Made by a program: the position numbers and the translations under genes
The notes under the pieces: model-generated
The model's input: only the letters and a program-made list of their open reading frames with translations
Databases searched by the model: none
What the model was told of the DNA's origin: nothing
DNA from: Rhodocyclaceae bacterium
GTDB taxonomy: Bacteria; Pseudomonadota; Gammaproteobacteria; Burkholderiales; CAIKXV01
Assembly: GCA_020248265.1 (NCBI GenBank)
Contig: JADCHX010000011.1
Coordinates: 388,670 to 452,669, forward strand
Direction of reading: 5' to 3'
Length of the DNA stretch: 64,000 bases
Part shown: positions 49,142 to 59,368 of the stretch, piece after piece
Position numbering within the stretch: position 1 is the first letter of the stretch
How the letters are laid out: every line of letters starts with the position of its first letter

Positions 49142-50032
49142 ATGAAACTGGTGACTTTTTCCGACGCCGCCGGCATCCGTATCGGTGTGCTCGACGATGC
49201 ACGCGAGTCGATCACCGACCTGTCCGTGGCGGCGCCGTCGCTGCCGCGCGAGATGGGTGCGTTCATCGCAGCCGGTGCACCAGCCCTCGATGCTGCGCGC
49301 AACGCTGTCGCCTCGGGCAGCGGCCGTATCGCGCTCGACCGTGTGCGCCTGCTCGCGCCGATTCCGCGCCCGGCAAAGAACATCCTGTGCGTGGGCAAGA
49401 ACTACCACGAGCATGCAAAGGAATTCCACCAGTCGGGCTTCGACGCCAGTGCCGGCAAGGATGCGATACCGGACGTGCCGATCATCTTCACCAAGTGGCC
49501 GAACTCGGTGACAGGGCCGGGCGATGCGATTCCCAGCGCCAACGACCCGACGAATTCGGTCGACTACGAGGGCGAGCTGACCGTCGTCATCGGCTCTGTC
49601 GCGCGCAACGTGAAAAAGGCCGATGCGTTCAGGCATGTGTACGGCTACACGATCATCAACGACGCCACCGCGCGTACCCTGCAGCACCGGCACAAACAGT
49701 GGTTCCTGGGCAAGAGCCTCGACGGCTTCTGCCCGATGGGCCCGTGCATCGTCACCGCCGACGAGGTGCCGGACGTGACGAAGCTGCAGTTGCAGACCCG
49801 GGTCAACGGTGAACTGCGCCAGGATGCGCCGGTGTCTGACCTGATCTTCGACATCCCGACGCTGATCGAGGAGATCTCGGGCCTGATGACGCTCGAGCCC
49901 GGTGACCTGATCGCCACCGGCACCTGCGCCGGGGTCGGCATCGGCTTCAATCCGCCGAAGTACCTCCAGGCGGGCGACGTGGTCGCGGTGACGATCGAGC
50001 CGATCGGCACGCTGACCAACCCGGTCGGCTGA
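49142..50032 (+). CDS. Fumarylacetoacetate hydrolase family protein
   Basis: Cytoplasmic C-C bond hydrolase or decarboxylase acting on ring-cleavage or keto-acid intermediates. 296 aa from ATG 49142 (AAGGAGAG upstream). Family features: CVGKNYHEHAKEF, the metal site SVDYEGELTVVIG, GYTIINDATAR and TLEPGDLIATGTCAGVG. Exact substrate cannot be assigned. Confidence 0.9.
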   Translation: MKLVTFSDAAGIRIGVLDDARESITDLSVAAPSLPREMGAFIAAGAPALDAARNAVASGSGRIALDRVRLLAPIPRPAKNILCVGKNYHEHAKEFHQSGFDASAGKDAIPDVPIIFTKWPNSVTGPGDAIPSANDPTNSVDYEGELTVVIGSVARNVKKADAFRHVYGYTIINDATARTLQHRHKQWFLGKSLDGFCPMGPCIVTADEVPDVTKLQLQTRVNGELRQDAPVSDLIFDIPTLIEEISGLMTLEPGDLIATGTCAGVGIGFNPPKYLQAGDVVAVTIEPIGTLTNPVG

Positions 50033-50060
50033 ACCTGGCTGCGGCAGCGAGGCCTTGGCG

Positions 50061-50903
50061 ATGTGCGAGGGTGGCGGTCTCGAGGTGCGCCGCGTGGCCG
50101 GCGCCCTGGGCGCCGAGGTGCACGGCATCGACCTGTGCAGCGACCAGCCGCCCGAGGTCATTGCCGCGCTGCGCCGGACCTGGCTGGCGCATGGCGTGCT
50201 GTTCTTCCGTGACCAGCCGCTGTCGCCTGCGCAGTACCTCCGGCTGGCCGGCTGGTTCGGCCAGCCGGTCGACTATCCGTTCATCAAGGGGATCGACGGC
50301 TTCCCGATGATCACCCCGGTGGTCAAGCTGGAGCACGAGCGCAGCAACTTCGGCGGTATCTGGCATTCCGACACTACCTACCTCGAGCAGCCACCAATGG
50401 CCTCGATGCTGATCGCGCGCGAAGTGCCGCCGTTCGGCGGCGACACCCTGTTCGCCTGCCAGTACCGTGCCCTCGATGCGCTCTCGCCGGCGCTGCAGGC
50501 CACGCTGGCGACGCTGGCCGGCGTGTCGAGCTCGTCGAAGGCGGACGTGAGCCGCACGCGCGAGGATCGCATCCGCGATGGCGGCCGCGAAGACGCGCGG
50601 CGCGAGTATGTCGCCGAGCATCCCGTGGTGCGCACCCATCCGGAGACCGGGCGCCGCGCGCTGTATGTGAATGTCGCGCACACCGCGCGTTTCGCGGGCT
50701 GGACGGAGGCGGAGAGCGCGCCGCTGCTCGACTACCTGTTTGCGCACCAGGTCAGCCCGGAATTCACCTGCCGGTTCGCCTGGCAGCCCGGTTCGATCGC
50801 GATCTGGGACAATCGGTGCGTGCAGCACAATCCGGTCAACGATTACCACGGGTTCCGGCGCGTGATGCACCGGATCACCCTCGCCGGCGACCGTCCGCGC
50901 TGA
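50061..50903 (+). CDS. TauD/TfdA-family Fe(II)/2-oxoglutarate dioxygenase
   Basis: 280 aa from ATG 50061 (GAGG eight bases upstream). The facial triad is visible as H102 and D104 in WHSDTTYLEQPP and H256 in RCVQHNPVNDY, with a downstream arginine in GFRRVMHR for 2-oxoglutarate. The enzymes oxidise taurine, aryloxyacetates, or similar carboxylates/sulfonates; substrate unknown here. Lies between the FAH gene and a Bug protein, consistent with a catabolic operon. Confidence 0.92.
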   Translation: MCEGGGLEVRRVAGALGAEVHGIDLCSDQPPEVIAALRRTWLAHGVLFFRDQPLSPAQYLRLAGWFGQPVDYPFIKGIDGFPMITPVVKLEHERSNFGGIWHSDTTYLEQPPMASMLIAREVPPFGGDTLFACQYRALDALSPALQATLATLAGVSSSSKADVSRTREDRIRDGGREDARREYVAEHPVVRTHPETGRRALYVNVAHTARFAGWTEAESAPLLDYLFAHQVSPEFTCRFAWQPGSIAIWDNRCVQHNPVNDYHGFRRVMHRITLAGDRPR

Positions 50904-50965
50904 ATGTCGCGGGCTATGCCGTACAGCCCGGCCCAGGCGGACCCAGTCGGACCCAGGAGGATTCA

Positions 50966-51994
50966 ATGCCCCGAGATCGAACGCAATATCGCCGGACCGT
51001 AGCTGCTGCCTGCCTGGCGGCTGCCATCGGCAGCGCGCCCCTGCCGTTGCTGGCGCAGGTGCCGGCGGCCGCACCTGCCGCGGCGCAGCCACAGGCGTGG
51101 CCGACACGTGCGATCCGGCTGGTGGTGCCGCAGACGCCAGGCGGTGCCTCCGACGCGCTGGCGCGCATCATCGGCCAGCAACTGGCCGATGGCTGGGGCC
51201 AGCAGGTACTCGTCGACAACCGTCCGGGTGCCGGCGGCAACATCGGCAACGATCTTGTCGCCAAGGCCACGCCGGACGGCTACACCTGGTTGCTCGGTTT
51301 CGTCGGCACCCATGCGATCAACCCGAGCCTGTACAAGGGGCTGACCTGGGATCCGCAGAAGAGCTTCACTCCGTTGGCCACGCTGGCCAGCGTACCGTTT
51401 GTCGTCGCCGTGCACGGTCCCCTGCCCGTGAAGAGTATCGGCGAACTGGTCGCACTCGCACGCGCGAAGCCCGGCGATGTGCGCTTCGGCTCGGCTGGCA
51501 ACGGTACGGTCAATCACCTGCTGGGCCCGATGCTCGCGAGCGCGGGCAAGGTCCAGTTCACGCACATCCCCTACAAGGGTGCGGCCGGTGCGATCACCGA
51601 CACCCTGTCCGGGCAGGTGCAGTTCACGTTCGCCAGCATGCCGTCGGTGATCGGCCACCTGAAGGCCGGGTCGCTGCGCGCGATCGCCGTCACCAGCGGG
51701 CGTCGGGCCGCGCTGCTCAAGGATGTGCCGACCATCGCGGAGTCCGGGTTCCCCGGGTTCGACGTCACGCCGTGGTTCGGCGTCCTCGGGCCGGCGGGCA
51801 TGCCACCGTCGGTAGTCACGCGCATCAATGCCGACATCAATCGTCTGCTGGTATCGCGCGACATCGTCGAGCGGTTCGCGGCGCAGGGCGCGGAGCCTCT
51901 GGTGACCACGCCTGCACAGTTCGGCGCGATCATCGCGGCCGATGTCTCGCTCTGGAGCCGTATCGTCCGAGAAACGGGCGCGACGGTGGATTGA
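50966..51994 (+). CDS. Bug-family (TctC-like) periplasmic solute-binding protein
   Basis: 342 aa from ATG 50966 (AGGAGGA upstream). Signal peptide ending LPLLAQ, then an Ala/Pro linker, WPTRAIRLVVPQTPGGASDALAR, NRPGAGGNIGNDLVAKA and DVPTIAESGFPGFDV. Likely delivers the substrate for the neighbouring dioxygenase or dehydrogenase; no TctAB genes are in the window. Confidence 0.9.
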   Translation: MPRDRTQYRRTVAAACLAAAIGSAPLPLLAQVPAAAPAAAQPQAWPTRAIRLVVPQTPGGASDALARIIGQQLADGWGQQVLVDNRPGAGGNIGNDLVAKATPDGYTWLLGFVGTHAINPSLYKGLTWDPQKSFTPLATLASVPFVVAVHGPLPVKSIGELVALARAKPGDVRFGSAGNGTVNHLLGPMLASAGKVQFTHIPYKGAAGAITDTLSGQVQFTFASMPSVIGHLKAGSLRAIAVTSGRRAALLKDVPTIAESGFPGFDVTPWFGVLGPAGMPPSVVTRINADINRLLVSRDIVERFAAQGAEPLVTTPAQFGAIIAADVSLWSRIVRETGATVD

Positions 51995-51996
51995 CG

Positions 51997-53187
51997 GTGG
52001 GCTTCGGTAGCGCGACTGCGGCTGGCCGGCCCGAGTTCGCCATCGTCGGCGGTGGCCTGGTCGGATGGTCGATTGCCTACGGGCTTGCCCGCCAGGGCCG
52101 CCGGGTCGTCGTGCACGACGAAGGCGACGTTGCGCTGCGTGCGGCGCGTGGCAACTTCGGCCAGGTCTGGGTGCAGGACAAGGGTGCAGGCGTGCCGGAA
52201 TACCACCGGCTGACTCGTGAGTCGGCCGTGCAGTGGGGCGACCTCGCGCGCGGCCTGCGCGATGCCAGCGGCATCGATACGGGACTGCAGCAGCCGGGCG
52301 GCTTTTCTTTCTGTTTCGACGTCGCTGCCTTCGAGGCTCGCGCGCGCCTGATGCGCCGGATTCAGACCGAGGCGGGGGACTTCGGCTTCGAATTCGAGAT
52401 GCTCGACCGCGGCAGCCTCGATCGCCGTCTGTGCGGCGGGCCCGCGCTGGGACCGAAGGTGGTCGGGGCGTCGTACACGCCCTACGACGGGCATGTGAAT
52501 CCGCTGCGGTTGTTGCGGGCGCTCTACCAGTCGGCCATCGCGCTCGGCGCCACGCATCGGTTCGGTGCTGCGGTCGAGGCGGTGGATCCGGTGGTCGGTG
52601 GCGACGGGTTCTAGGTACGCACGTCCTGGGGCAGCGCCTGGGTACCGCAGGTCGTGCTGGCTGCCGGGCTCGGCAACGAGCGGCTGGCACGGATGGTCGG
52701 CATCCGCTGCCCGGTACGGCCCGTGCGCGGGCAGATCCTGGTCACCGAGAAGGTGCAGCCGGTGCTGTCATTCCCGACCGCCGACATCCGGCAGACCGAC
52801 GAGGGCGGTCTGCTGCTGGGGTCGTCGCAGGAGGAGGCTGGCTTCGACGACCGGGTGACCGTCGGCAATTCGGGCGCGATCGCGCGGCGCGCGGTCGACA
52901 CCTTTCCGTTCATCGGCAACCTGCGCATCGTGCGCAGCTGGGCGGCGCTGCGGGTGATGACGCCCGACGGTCTGCCGGTCTACGAGGCATCGCCAACCCA
53001 TCCGGGAGCCTGGGCGGTGTCCTGTCACAGTGGTGTCACGCTGGCCGCAGTGCATGTGTATGGCGTCGCCGCTGCGATCGCACGCGGCCGCCTGCCGCCG
53101 CAGTATGCGCACTGCTCGGCGGTCCGCTTCGCTGCGCCTGCGCCAGGCAGCTCAGACAAGGAGGCGCATGTTCCGCAGCCTGCGTGA
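51997..53187 (+). pseudogene. HcnC/DadA-like FAD-dependent amine oxidoreductase, interrupted by TAG
   Basis: Translated as one frame this is 396 codons, the normal length for the FAD subunit of HcnABC/opine or hydroxyproline dehydrogenases. GTG 51997 leads into the FAD-binding FAIVGGGLVGWSIAYGLARQG; the C-terminal half has LAAGLGNERLARM, PVRGQILVTEK and the late FAD contact DGLPVYEASPTHPGAW. A single TAG at 52612-52614 (codon 206) splits it; both sides stay in the same frame and look fully coding. Either a recent nonsense mutation or a sequence error. The partner subunits downstream are intact. Confidence 0.75.
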
Positions 53188-53485
53188 CGACGACGTCGAT
53201 CCGCAGCGGCCCGGGGTCACGCTGTCGGTCGATGGCGAGCCCTGTACCGTGCCGCTTGGTGCCCCGGTGGCCAGCGCGCTGCTCCAGTGCGGTGCTGTCT
53301 CGCGCCTCAGCGGCCTGTCGGGCAGCCCGCGTGCGCCTTACTGCATGATGGGCGTGTGCTTCGAATGCCTGGTGGAGATCGACGGCGTGCCCAACCAGCA
53401 GGCATGCATGGTGGTGGCGGAGGCCGGGATGATCGTCCGTTGCCAGGTCGGCTACCGCACCGCGGCTGGCGGCGCGACCCGATGA
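53168..53485 (+). CDS. (2Fe-2S)-binding small subunit (HcnA/opine oxidase gamma-like)
   Basis: 105 aa from ATG 53168, directly after AAGGAGG. A ferredoxin-like fold with cysteines in PYCMMGVCFECLVEIDG and QQACM that should hold one [2Fe-2S] cluster, passing electrons between the two flavin subunits. It overlaps the end of the FAD-subunit frame by 20 bases and the start of the next gene by 4. Confidence 0.9.
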   Translation: MFRSLRDDDVDPQRPGVTLSVDGEPCTVPLGAPVASALLQCGAVSRLSGLSGSPRAPYCMMGVCFECLVEIDGVPNQQACMVVAEAGMIVRCQVGYRTAAGGATR

Positions 53486-54999
53486 GCGAACAGCATTTCG
53501 ACCTCGCGATCGTCGGCGCCGGCCCGGCGGGGATGGCTGCGGCACTCGAGGCTCGGCGGCACCGGCTGCGTACCGTCGTGCTCGACGAACAGCCCGATCC
53601 GGGCGGGCAGGTGTGGCGCAATGTCGAGGCGATCACCACGCGGCGGCCCCAGGATCTCTTCCTGTTCGGCACGGAGTATGCGGACGGTTTCGCGTTCGCC
53701 CAGCGGTTCCGCGGCTGCGGTGCCGACTACCGGCCCGGCGCACGGGTCTGGCAGGTCGAACTCGCGCTGCCGGTGCCGAAACCGCCGGCACCGCTGGCGC
53801 TGCCGACCGATGGCGCGATCGATACCGGTCCGGACGACGAGGCCGTACATGACGAGCGTCGGCGCACCGGCGCAGACCGCCATCTGTTCTATACCGACGC
53901 GCGCGGCACCCACCACATCGCCGCGCGCCATGTGCTGGTGGCGACCGGCGCCTGCGAACGCCCCATGCCGCTGCCCGGCTGGACGCTGCCTGGCGTCCTG
54001 ACCTGCGGTGCCGCGCAGGTGCTGATGAAGTCGGCGGCGATGGTACCCGCGGCACCGCCGGTGCTGGTGGGCTCCGGACCGCTGGTGCTGCTGCTCGCCG
54101 TGCAGTTGATGCGCGCCGGCGTGAAGCCGGCTGCGGTCGTCGGCACCGTGCCGGCCGGAAACCGTCTGCGGGCGGCAGCACGACTGCTGCCGGCACTGCT
54201 GGCGCCCGGCTACCTGTCCAGGGGACTGTCGCTGCTCGGAGCGCTGCGCCGCGCGGGCGTGCCGGCTTTCGCGTCGGCGACCGATCTGCGGATAGAGGGC
54301 AGCGAACGGGCCGAGGCCGTGGCCTTTCGCAGCCGCGGACGCGAACATCGAATCGCCGCGCGGACCGTGCTGCTGCACCAGGGTGTGGTGCCGAACGCGA
54401 GCCTCTGGCAGTCGCTCGGCATGGAACAGTACTGGGATGCCGCACAGCGGTGCTTCCGCCCGGTGGTCGACATCTGGGGCAACACGACGCTGCCCGGCGT
54501 GCTGGTGGCAGGCGACAGCGCCGGTATCGGCGGCGCCGAGGCGGCCCTTTGTGCCGGCGAACTGTCCGGTCTGTCGGTCGCGTGGCAGCAGCGACGCATC
54601 GACACCGCAGAGCGCGACCGCCGCGCCCGGCTGGCTCGGCGTGCGCTGAGGGCGCACTGGAGCGTGCGGCCGTTCCTCGACTGGCTGTACCAGCCTCCAC
54701 CCGCCCTGCGCGTGCCGGCAGGCGACGACACGATCGTCTGTCGCTGCGAGGAAGTGACGGCTGGCGAACTGCGGGGGCTCGCGCTCGGCGGCGTGGCCGG
54801 ACCGAACCAGATGAAGGCTTTCAGCCGTTGCGGGATGGGTCCGTGCCAGGGCCGACTGTGCGGGCTCACGGTAACCGAACTGATCGCGGCGACGCAGCAC
54901 CGGCCGCCGGCCGAGGTCGGCTGCTACCGTGTTCGCGCACCGGTGCTGCCGGTCACGGTGGGGCAGGTCGCGGGGCTGGACTGGATACCCGGCGGCTGA
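53482..54999 (+). CDS. HcnB/opine oxidase alpha-like FAD/NAD(P) oxidoreductase
   Basis: 505 aa. N-terminal FAD site LAIVGAGPAGMAAALEA, a second nucleotide-binding region near VLVGSGPLVLLLAVQLM, and a C-terminal BFD-type [2Fe-2S] region with CRCEEV and CGMGPCQGRLC. With the small ferredoxin subunit and the HcnC-like subunit it would form a heterotrimeric membrane-linked dehydrogenase for an imino or amino acid. ATG 53482 overlaps the previous stop. Confidence 0.9.
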   Translation: MSEQHFDLAIVGAGPAGMAAALEARRHRLRTVVLDEQPDPGGQVWRNVEAITTRRPQDLFLFGTEYADGFAFAQRFRGCGADYRPGARVWQVELALPVPKPPAPLALPTDGAIDTGPDDEAVHDERRRTGADRHLFYTDARGTHHIAARHVLVATGACERPMPLPGWTLPGVLTCGAAQVLMKSAAMVPAAPPVLVGSGPLVLLLAVQLMRAGVKPAAVVGTVPAGNRLRAAARLLPALLAPGYLSRGLSLLGALRRAGVPAFASATDLRIEGSERAEAVAFRSRGREHRIAARTVLLHQGVVPNASLWQSLGMEQYWDAAQRCFRPVVDIWGNTTLPGVLVAGDSAGIGGAEAALCAGELSGLSVAWQQRRIDTAERDRRARLARRALRAHWSVRPFLDWLYQPPPALRVPAGDDTIVCRCEEVTAGELRGLALGGVAGPNQMKAFSRCGMGPCQGRLCGLTVTELIAATQHRPPAEVGCYRVRAPVLPVTVGQVAGLDWIPGG

Positions 55000-55104
55000 G
55001 CGGTCCGGTCCGCCCGGGCAGGAGGCCCCGAAGCCTGCAAGCTTGGCGAAAGGAGGCACCTGTATACGTCTTGAACGTGTAACAGAGCCGGTCATTCCGC
55101 ATCC

Positions 55105-56271
55105 ATGCTGTCGATCCACCGCTGCATCCCAGGCTCATCCGGCGACATCGCGCTCCCGCTCAGATCCTGCCCCGCCCGGCGCCTCGGTGCCGCACTGGTC
55201 GCAGGCCTGCTGCTTACAGCCTCCGGCTGCCGGGAGGCGCCGGTGGCCAAGATCCCGGCACCAGCCCGCGACCGGCAGGCGACGATACTGACGCCCGAGC
55301 AGATCGGGTTCCTCAAGATCGAGGAGGTCGGCGGCGGCGGCGATGCCCCGTCTGCCGCAGTCCCCGGGCGGGTGGCCTACCGGCCGCAGGCGCTGTCGAG
55401 TCTCGGTGCGCCGTTCTCGGGTCGGATCACCTCGGTCTCGGTGCGGCCGGGCGAGCGGGTCAGGGCCGGTGCGCCACTGGTCGTGCTGCAGAGCGCCGAT
55501 GCCTCCGCCGCACGCTCTCAGCTCGAGCAGGCCACCGCTCGCGCCAGTGCCGCCGAGGACCAGCTACGCCGCCAGACCGAGATGATGGCGCGCGGCGTCG
55601 GCCTGGAGGTCGAGCGGGTCGAGGCCGAGGCGCGGGCGAAGGAGGCACGCGCCGAACTTGAACGTACCCGGCGTGCGATCGCGTTCGCCGGCGGCGGGCA
55701 GGGCAGTGAAGTGATCCTGCGTGCACCGGCGGCCGGCGTGGTTGTCTCGGTGCGCGCCTCGGCCGGGGCGATCGCCGAGCCGGGCGGCGAGCCGTTGGTC
55801 GAACTGGCCGATCCGGGCCGGGTCTGGGTGGTGGCGGAAGTGCCCGAGCCGGAGGTGGCGCGCATCGCCGCCGGCCAGCAGGTCCGGGTCCGCGTGCCCG
55901 CGATCGATGCCACGCTGGAGGGCGTGGTCGACGGTATCGGTTCCGCGGTGGACGCCACCAGCCGCCGGCTACCGGTCTACATCGCGCTGAAGGTGCCGCC
56001 GGCAAGCCTGACGCCGGGCATGCTGGCCGAGGTCCGGTTCGCCGGCTCGCGCGACGGCCTGTCGGTGCCGGTATCCGCGGTGCTCATCAAGGACGGCCAC
56101 CGGCGGGTGGTGTACCTGCAGCGGGCGGACGGAAAGTTCGAAGTGCGCGAGGTGCGAACCGGGCGCTCGTCCGGTGGCCGGATCGCGATCCTTGAGGGCC
56201 TGAGCGTCGGCGAACGGATCGTCGTCAAGGGCGCGCTGCTGCTCGACGGCGAAGCCGAGCTGCTGCTCTGA
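55105..56271 (+). CDS. RND efflux periplasmic adaptor (CzcB/CusB type)
   Basis: 388 aa. N-terminal signal with a possible lipobox LTASGC (Cys42), then a membrane-fusion-protein layout: barrel-sandwich half GAPFSGRITSVSVRPGERVRAG, a coiled-coil hairpin about 130-190, second lipoyl half ILRAPAAGVVVSV and beta-barrel. Links the CzcA-type pump to the outer-membrane channel. No His-rich metal-binding extension is seen. No good ribosome site precedes the ATG, so the start is uncertain. Confidence 0.88.
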   Translation: MLSIHRCIPGSSGDIALPLRSCPARRLGAALVAGLLLTASGCREAPVAKIPAPARDRQATILTPEQIGFLKIEEVGGGGDAPSAAVPGRVAYRPQALSSLGAPFSGRITSVSVRPGERVRAGAPLVVLQSADASAARSQLEQATARASAAEDQLRRQTEMMARGVGLEVERVEAEARAKEARAELERTRRAIAFAGGGQGSEVILRAPAAGVVVSVRASAGAIAEPGGEPLVELADPGRVWVVAEVPEPEVARIAAGQQVRVRVPAIDATLEGVVDGIGSAVDATSRRLPVYIALKVPPASLTPGMLAEVRFAGSRDGLSVPVSAVLIKDGHRRVVYLQRADGKFEVREVRTGRSSGGRIAILEGLSVGERIVVKGALLLDGEAELLL

Positions 56272-56278
56272 GGCCACG

Positions 56279-59200
56279 ATGCTGAAGTTCCTGATCGAGG
56301 CCTGCGTCCACCGGCGCATTGCCGCCGTGTTCTTCACGCTGGTGGTGGCCGCCTTCGGCGTGCGTGCATACCTCGACACGCCGATCGAGGCCTTCCCGGA
56401 CGTCACCAACGCCCAGGTGACGGTGATCACCCAGATGCCCGGCTATGCCGCGCCCGAGATCGAGCGTCTGATCACGGTGCCGGTCGAGCGGGTGCTCAAC
56501 GGTACGCCGGGCATGACGCTGATCCGCTCGCAGAGCCTGTTCGGCCTGTCGCTGGTGACGCTGACCTTCCGCGACGGTGCCGATCCCTTCAACGCCCGGC
56601 TGCTGGTCGCGCAGCGGCTGACCCAGGTGGAGCTGCCTGAGCAGGTGCAGCCGAAGCTCGCCGCCGAGGCGACCCCGCTCGGACAGGTCTACCAGTTCCG
56701 CATCACCAGCGACCGGCACGACCTGTACGAACTGCGCTCCGAACTCGAGTTCACCGTGACACGGGTGATCCGCCAGGTGCAGGGGGTCGCCGACCTGGTG
56801 TCCTTCGGCGGCTACCTGAAGGAGGTGCATGTCGAGCCGGACCCGGCGCGCCTGCATGCCGCCGGCATCACCCTGGTCGAACTCGACGACGCGCTGTCGC
56901 GCTCGAGCAGCAATGTGGGCGGCGGCTTCCTGCGCCGCGGCGAGCAGGAGCTGACCATCCGCAGCCTCGGCTTCCTGGAGACCGCCGAGGACATCAAGAG
57001 CATCGTGCTGCGCAGCCGGGGCGGCAGCCCGATCACCGTCGGCGACATCGCCGACGTCAAGCAGTCGCATACCCCGCGCCGCGGCAGCGTCGGCTGGAAC
57101 GAAAAGCCCGACGTGGTGATCGGCACCGTGCTGATGCGCCGTGGCGAGAACCCGTCGCTGGTGCTCGACGGCATCCACCAGAAGGTGCGCCAGCTCAACG
57201 AGGAGATCCTGCCCTCGGGCATGAAGATCGAGCCGACCTACGACCGCAGCACGCTGATCGGCCTGACGCTGGCCACGGTGCACACCAACCTGCTGCACGG
57301 CTTCGTGCTGGTGGTGGCGATCGTCTGGCTGTTCCTGCGCAGCATCTACGGCTCGGCGATCGTCGCCGTCGTCATCCCGCTCGCCCTGCTGTCGGCCTTC
57401 CTCGGGCTGCATGCGCTCGGGCTGCCGGCCAACCTGATCTCGATGGGCGCGATCGACTTCGGTATCCTGGTCGATGGCGCGGTGGTGCTGGTCGAGAACG
57501 TGCAGCATGCGCTGCGCCACCAGCGGCCGAAGGACCGGCGCGAGGTGATCCGGGTGGTCATCCAGTCGGCGATCGACGTCGGCAAGCCCACCCTCTATGC
57601 GATGCTGATCATCATCGTCGCGCTGCTGCCGGTGTTCACGCTGCAGTCGGTCGAGGGGCGCATCTTCCGGCCGCTGGCACTGACCTATGCGTTCGCCCTG
57701 CTCGGTGCGCTGGTGTTCGCGCTGACGGTGGTGCCGGCGCTCTGCGCGTTCGCGTTCCGTCCGTCCGACGCGGACAAGCAGGAGCCCCGCTGGCAGGTCG
57801 CGCTGGCCGACGGCTACCGCCGCCTGCTGCGCTGGCTGCTGAAGCGGCGCTGGGTGGCCCTGGTGTTCGCGCTGGTGCTGCTCGGTGGTGGCGTGCTGGC
57901 GGGCAAGGGCGTGGGCACCGAGTTCCTGCCCGAGCTGGACGAGGGCGACTTCACCGTGTTCGTCGAGATGCCGGCGAGCGTGTCGCTGCAGCGCGGGCAG
58001 GAGATCCTGGCCGAGGTGCGCAGCCGGATCATGAAGTTCCCCGAGGTACGCGAGACGCTGTCTGCGCAGGGACGGCCCGAGGACGGCACCGACAACGAAG
58101 GCGTCAACGCGTCGGAGACCTACGTACGGCTGAAGCCGCGTGGCGAGTGGCGCAAGGGCATCGACAAGACGGCGCTGACCCGCGAGATGCGCGCCTCGCT
58201 CGCGGAGATCCCGGGCGTGCGCTACAACTTCTCGCAGCCGATCAAGGACAACGTCGAGGAAGCGGTCAGCGGCGTGCGCGGCAAGGTGGTGCTGAAGATC
58301 TTCGGCGAAGACCTCGCTGCCATGCGCGCGTCGCTGGTCGAGGCGATCGCGGTGCTGCGCAAGGTCGAGGGCGTGGTCGAACTCGACCTGTTCCGCGACG
58401 CCACCACGCCGCAGCTGCAGATCAAGCTCGACCGGCAGGCGCTGGCGCGGGCGGGCATCGAAGTCGCTGCTGCGCAAACGGTGATCGAGACCGCGCTCGC
58501 AGGCAAGATAGTCACCCGGTTCTGGGAAGGCGAACGGGTGGTGCCGGTACGTGTCGTGCTTCCGATCGGCGCGCGCGACGACGCGGAGCGCATCGGCGCG
58601 ATCACCCTCGACGGTGCCGGCGGTGCGCGCATCCCGCTGTCCGAGCTGGCGTCGATTACCTCGACTACCGGCCTGGCGAAGATCAACCGCGAGGGCAACA
58701 CCCGTTTCCTCGCGCTGAAGTTCAACATCGAGGACCGGGATATCGGTTCGACCGTGACCGAGGCGATCCGCGCGGTGCGCGAGCAGGTCAAGCCTCCCGA
58801 GGGGCACCGCTTCGTGTGGGGCGGCGAGTTCGAGAACCAGCAGCGTGCCATTGCGCGGCTGAAGCTGGTGGTGCCGGTGGCGGTGCTGCTGGTGCTGGCG
58901 CTGCTCTATGCCGCGATGAACAGCGGGCGCACGGTGCTGGCGATCCTGCTGACCGTACCCTTCGCGCAGAGCGGTGGTGCGTTTGCTCTGCTGATCGCCG
59001 ACGTGCCGCTGTCGGTCAGCGCGGCGATCGGCTTCATCACGCTGCTCGGGCAGGTGTCGCTGATGGGCCTGCTGCTGCTCGGGGCGACCGAGGCGCGCCG
59101 GCTGGCCGGGGAAGCGCTCGACTCGGCGCTGGTCGAGGGCTGTGTCGAGCGGCTGCGGCCGGTGCTGATGGCCTCGATGCTGGCCATGTTCGGCCTGATG

Positions 59201-59368
59201 CCGATGGCGGTGGCGACCAGCGTCGGGTCCGAGACCCAGCGGCCGTTCGCCCTGGTGGTGGTGGGCGGCATGGCGACGACGCTGCTGGTGTCGCTGTTCG
59301 TGCTGCCGGTGGTCTACCGGATGCTCACGCCGAAGAAACTGATGACGCCGGAACAGGAGGACGCATGA
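56279..59368 (+). CDS. Heavy-metal RND efflux pump (CzcA family)
   Basis: 1029 aa, twelve helices and two large periplasmic loops; proton-driven export of metal ions. The helix-4 signature DFGILVDGAVVLVEN marks the HME subgroup exporting divalent cations (Co, Zn, Cd, Ni) rather than the Cu/Ag CusA subgroup. Begins seven bases after the adaptor; stop overlaps the next gene start. Metal specificity inferred from the motif. Confidence 0.93.
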   Translation: MLKFLIEACVHRRIAAVFFTLVVAAFGVRAYLDTPIEAFPDVTNAQVTVITQMPGYAAPEIERLITVPVERVLNGTPGMTLIRSQSLFGLSLVTLTFRDGADPFNARLLVAQRLTQVELPEQVQPKLAAEATPLGQVYQFRITSDRHDLYELRSELEFTVTRVIRQVQGVADLVSFGGYLKEVHVEPDPARLHAAGITLVELDDALSRSSSNVGGGFLRRGEQELTIRSLGFLETAEDIKSIVLRSRGGSPITVGDIADVKQSHTPRRGSVGWNEKPDVVIGTVLMRRGENPSLVLDGIHQKVRQLNEEILPSGMKIEPTYDRSTLIGLTLATVHTNLLHGFVLVVAIVWLFLRSIYGSAIVAVVIPLALLSAFLGLHALGLPANLISMGAIDFGILVDGAVVLVENVQHALRHQRPKDRREVIRVVIQSAIDVGKPTLYAMLIIIVALLPVFTLQSVEGRIFRPLALTYAFALLGALVFALTVVPALCAFAFRPSDADKQEPRWQVALADGYRRLLRWLLKRRWVALVFALVLLGGGVLAGKGVGTEFLPELDEGDFTVFVEMPASVSLQRGQEILAEVRSRIMKFPEVRETLSAQGRPEDGTDNEGVNASETYVRLKPRGEWRKGIDKTALTREMRASLAEIPGVRYNFSQPIKDNVEEAVSGVRGKVVLKIFGEDLAAMRASLVEAIAVLRKVEGVVELDLFRDATTPQLQIKLDRQALARAGIEVAAAQTVIETALAGKIVTRFWEGERVVPVRVVLPIGARDDAERIGAITLDGAGGARIPLSELASITSTTGLAKINREGNTRFLALKFNIEDRDIGSTVTEAIRAVREQVKPPEGHRFVWGGEFENQQRAIARLKLVVPVAVLLVLALLYAAMNSGRTVLAILLTVPFAQSGGAFALLIADVPLSVSAAIGFITLLGQVSLMGLLLLGATEARRLAGEALDSALVEGCVERLRPVLMASMLAMFGLMPMAVATSVGSETQRPFALVVVGGMATTLLVSLFVLPVVYRMLTPKKLMTPEQEDA

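Noticed and set aside
52612-52614. TAG as pyrrolysine
   Set aside because: Pyrrolysine is known in methylamine methyltransferases, not in this oxidoreductase family, and no pyl genes are in the window.
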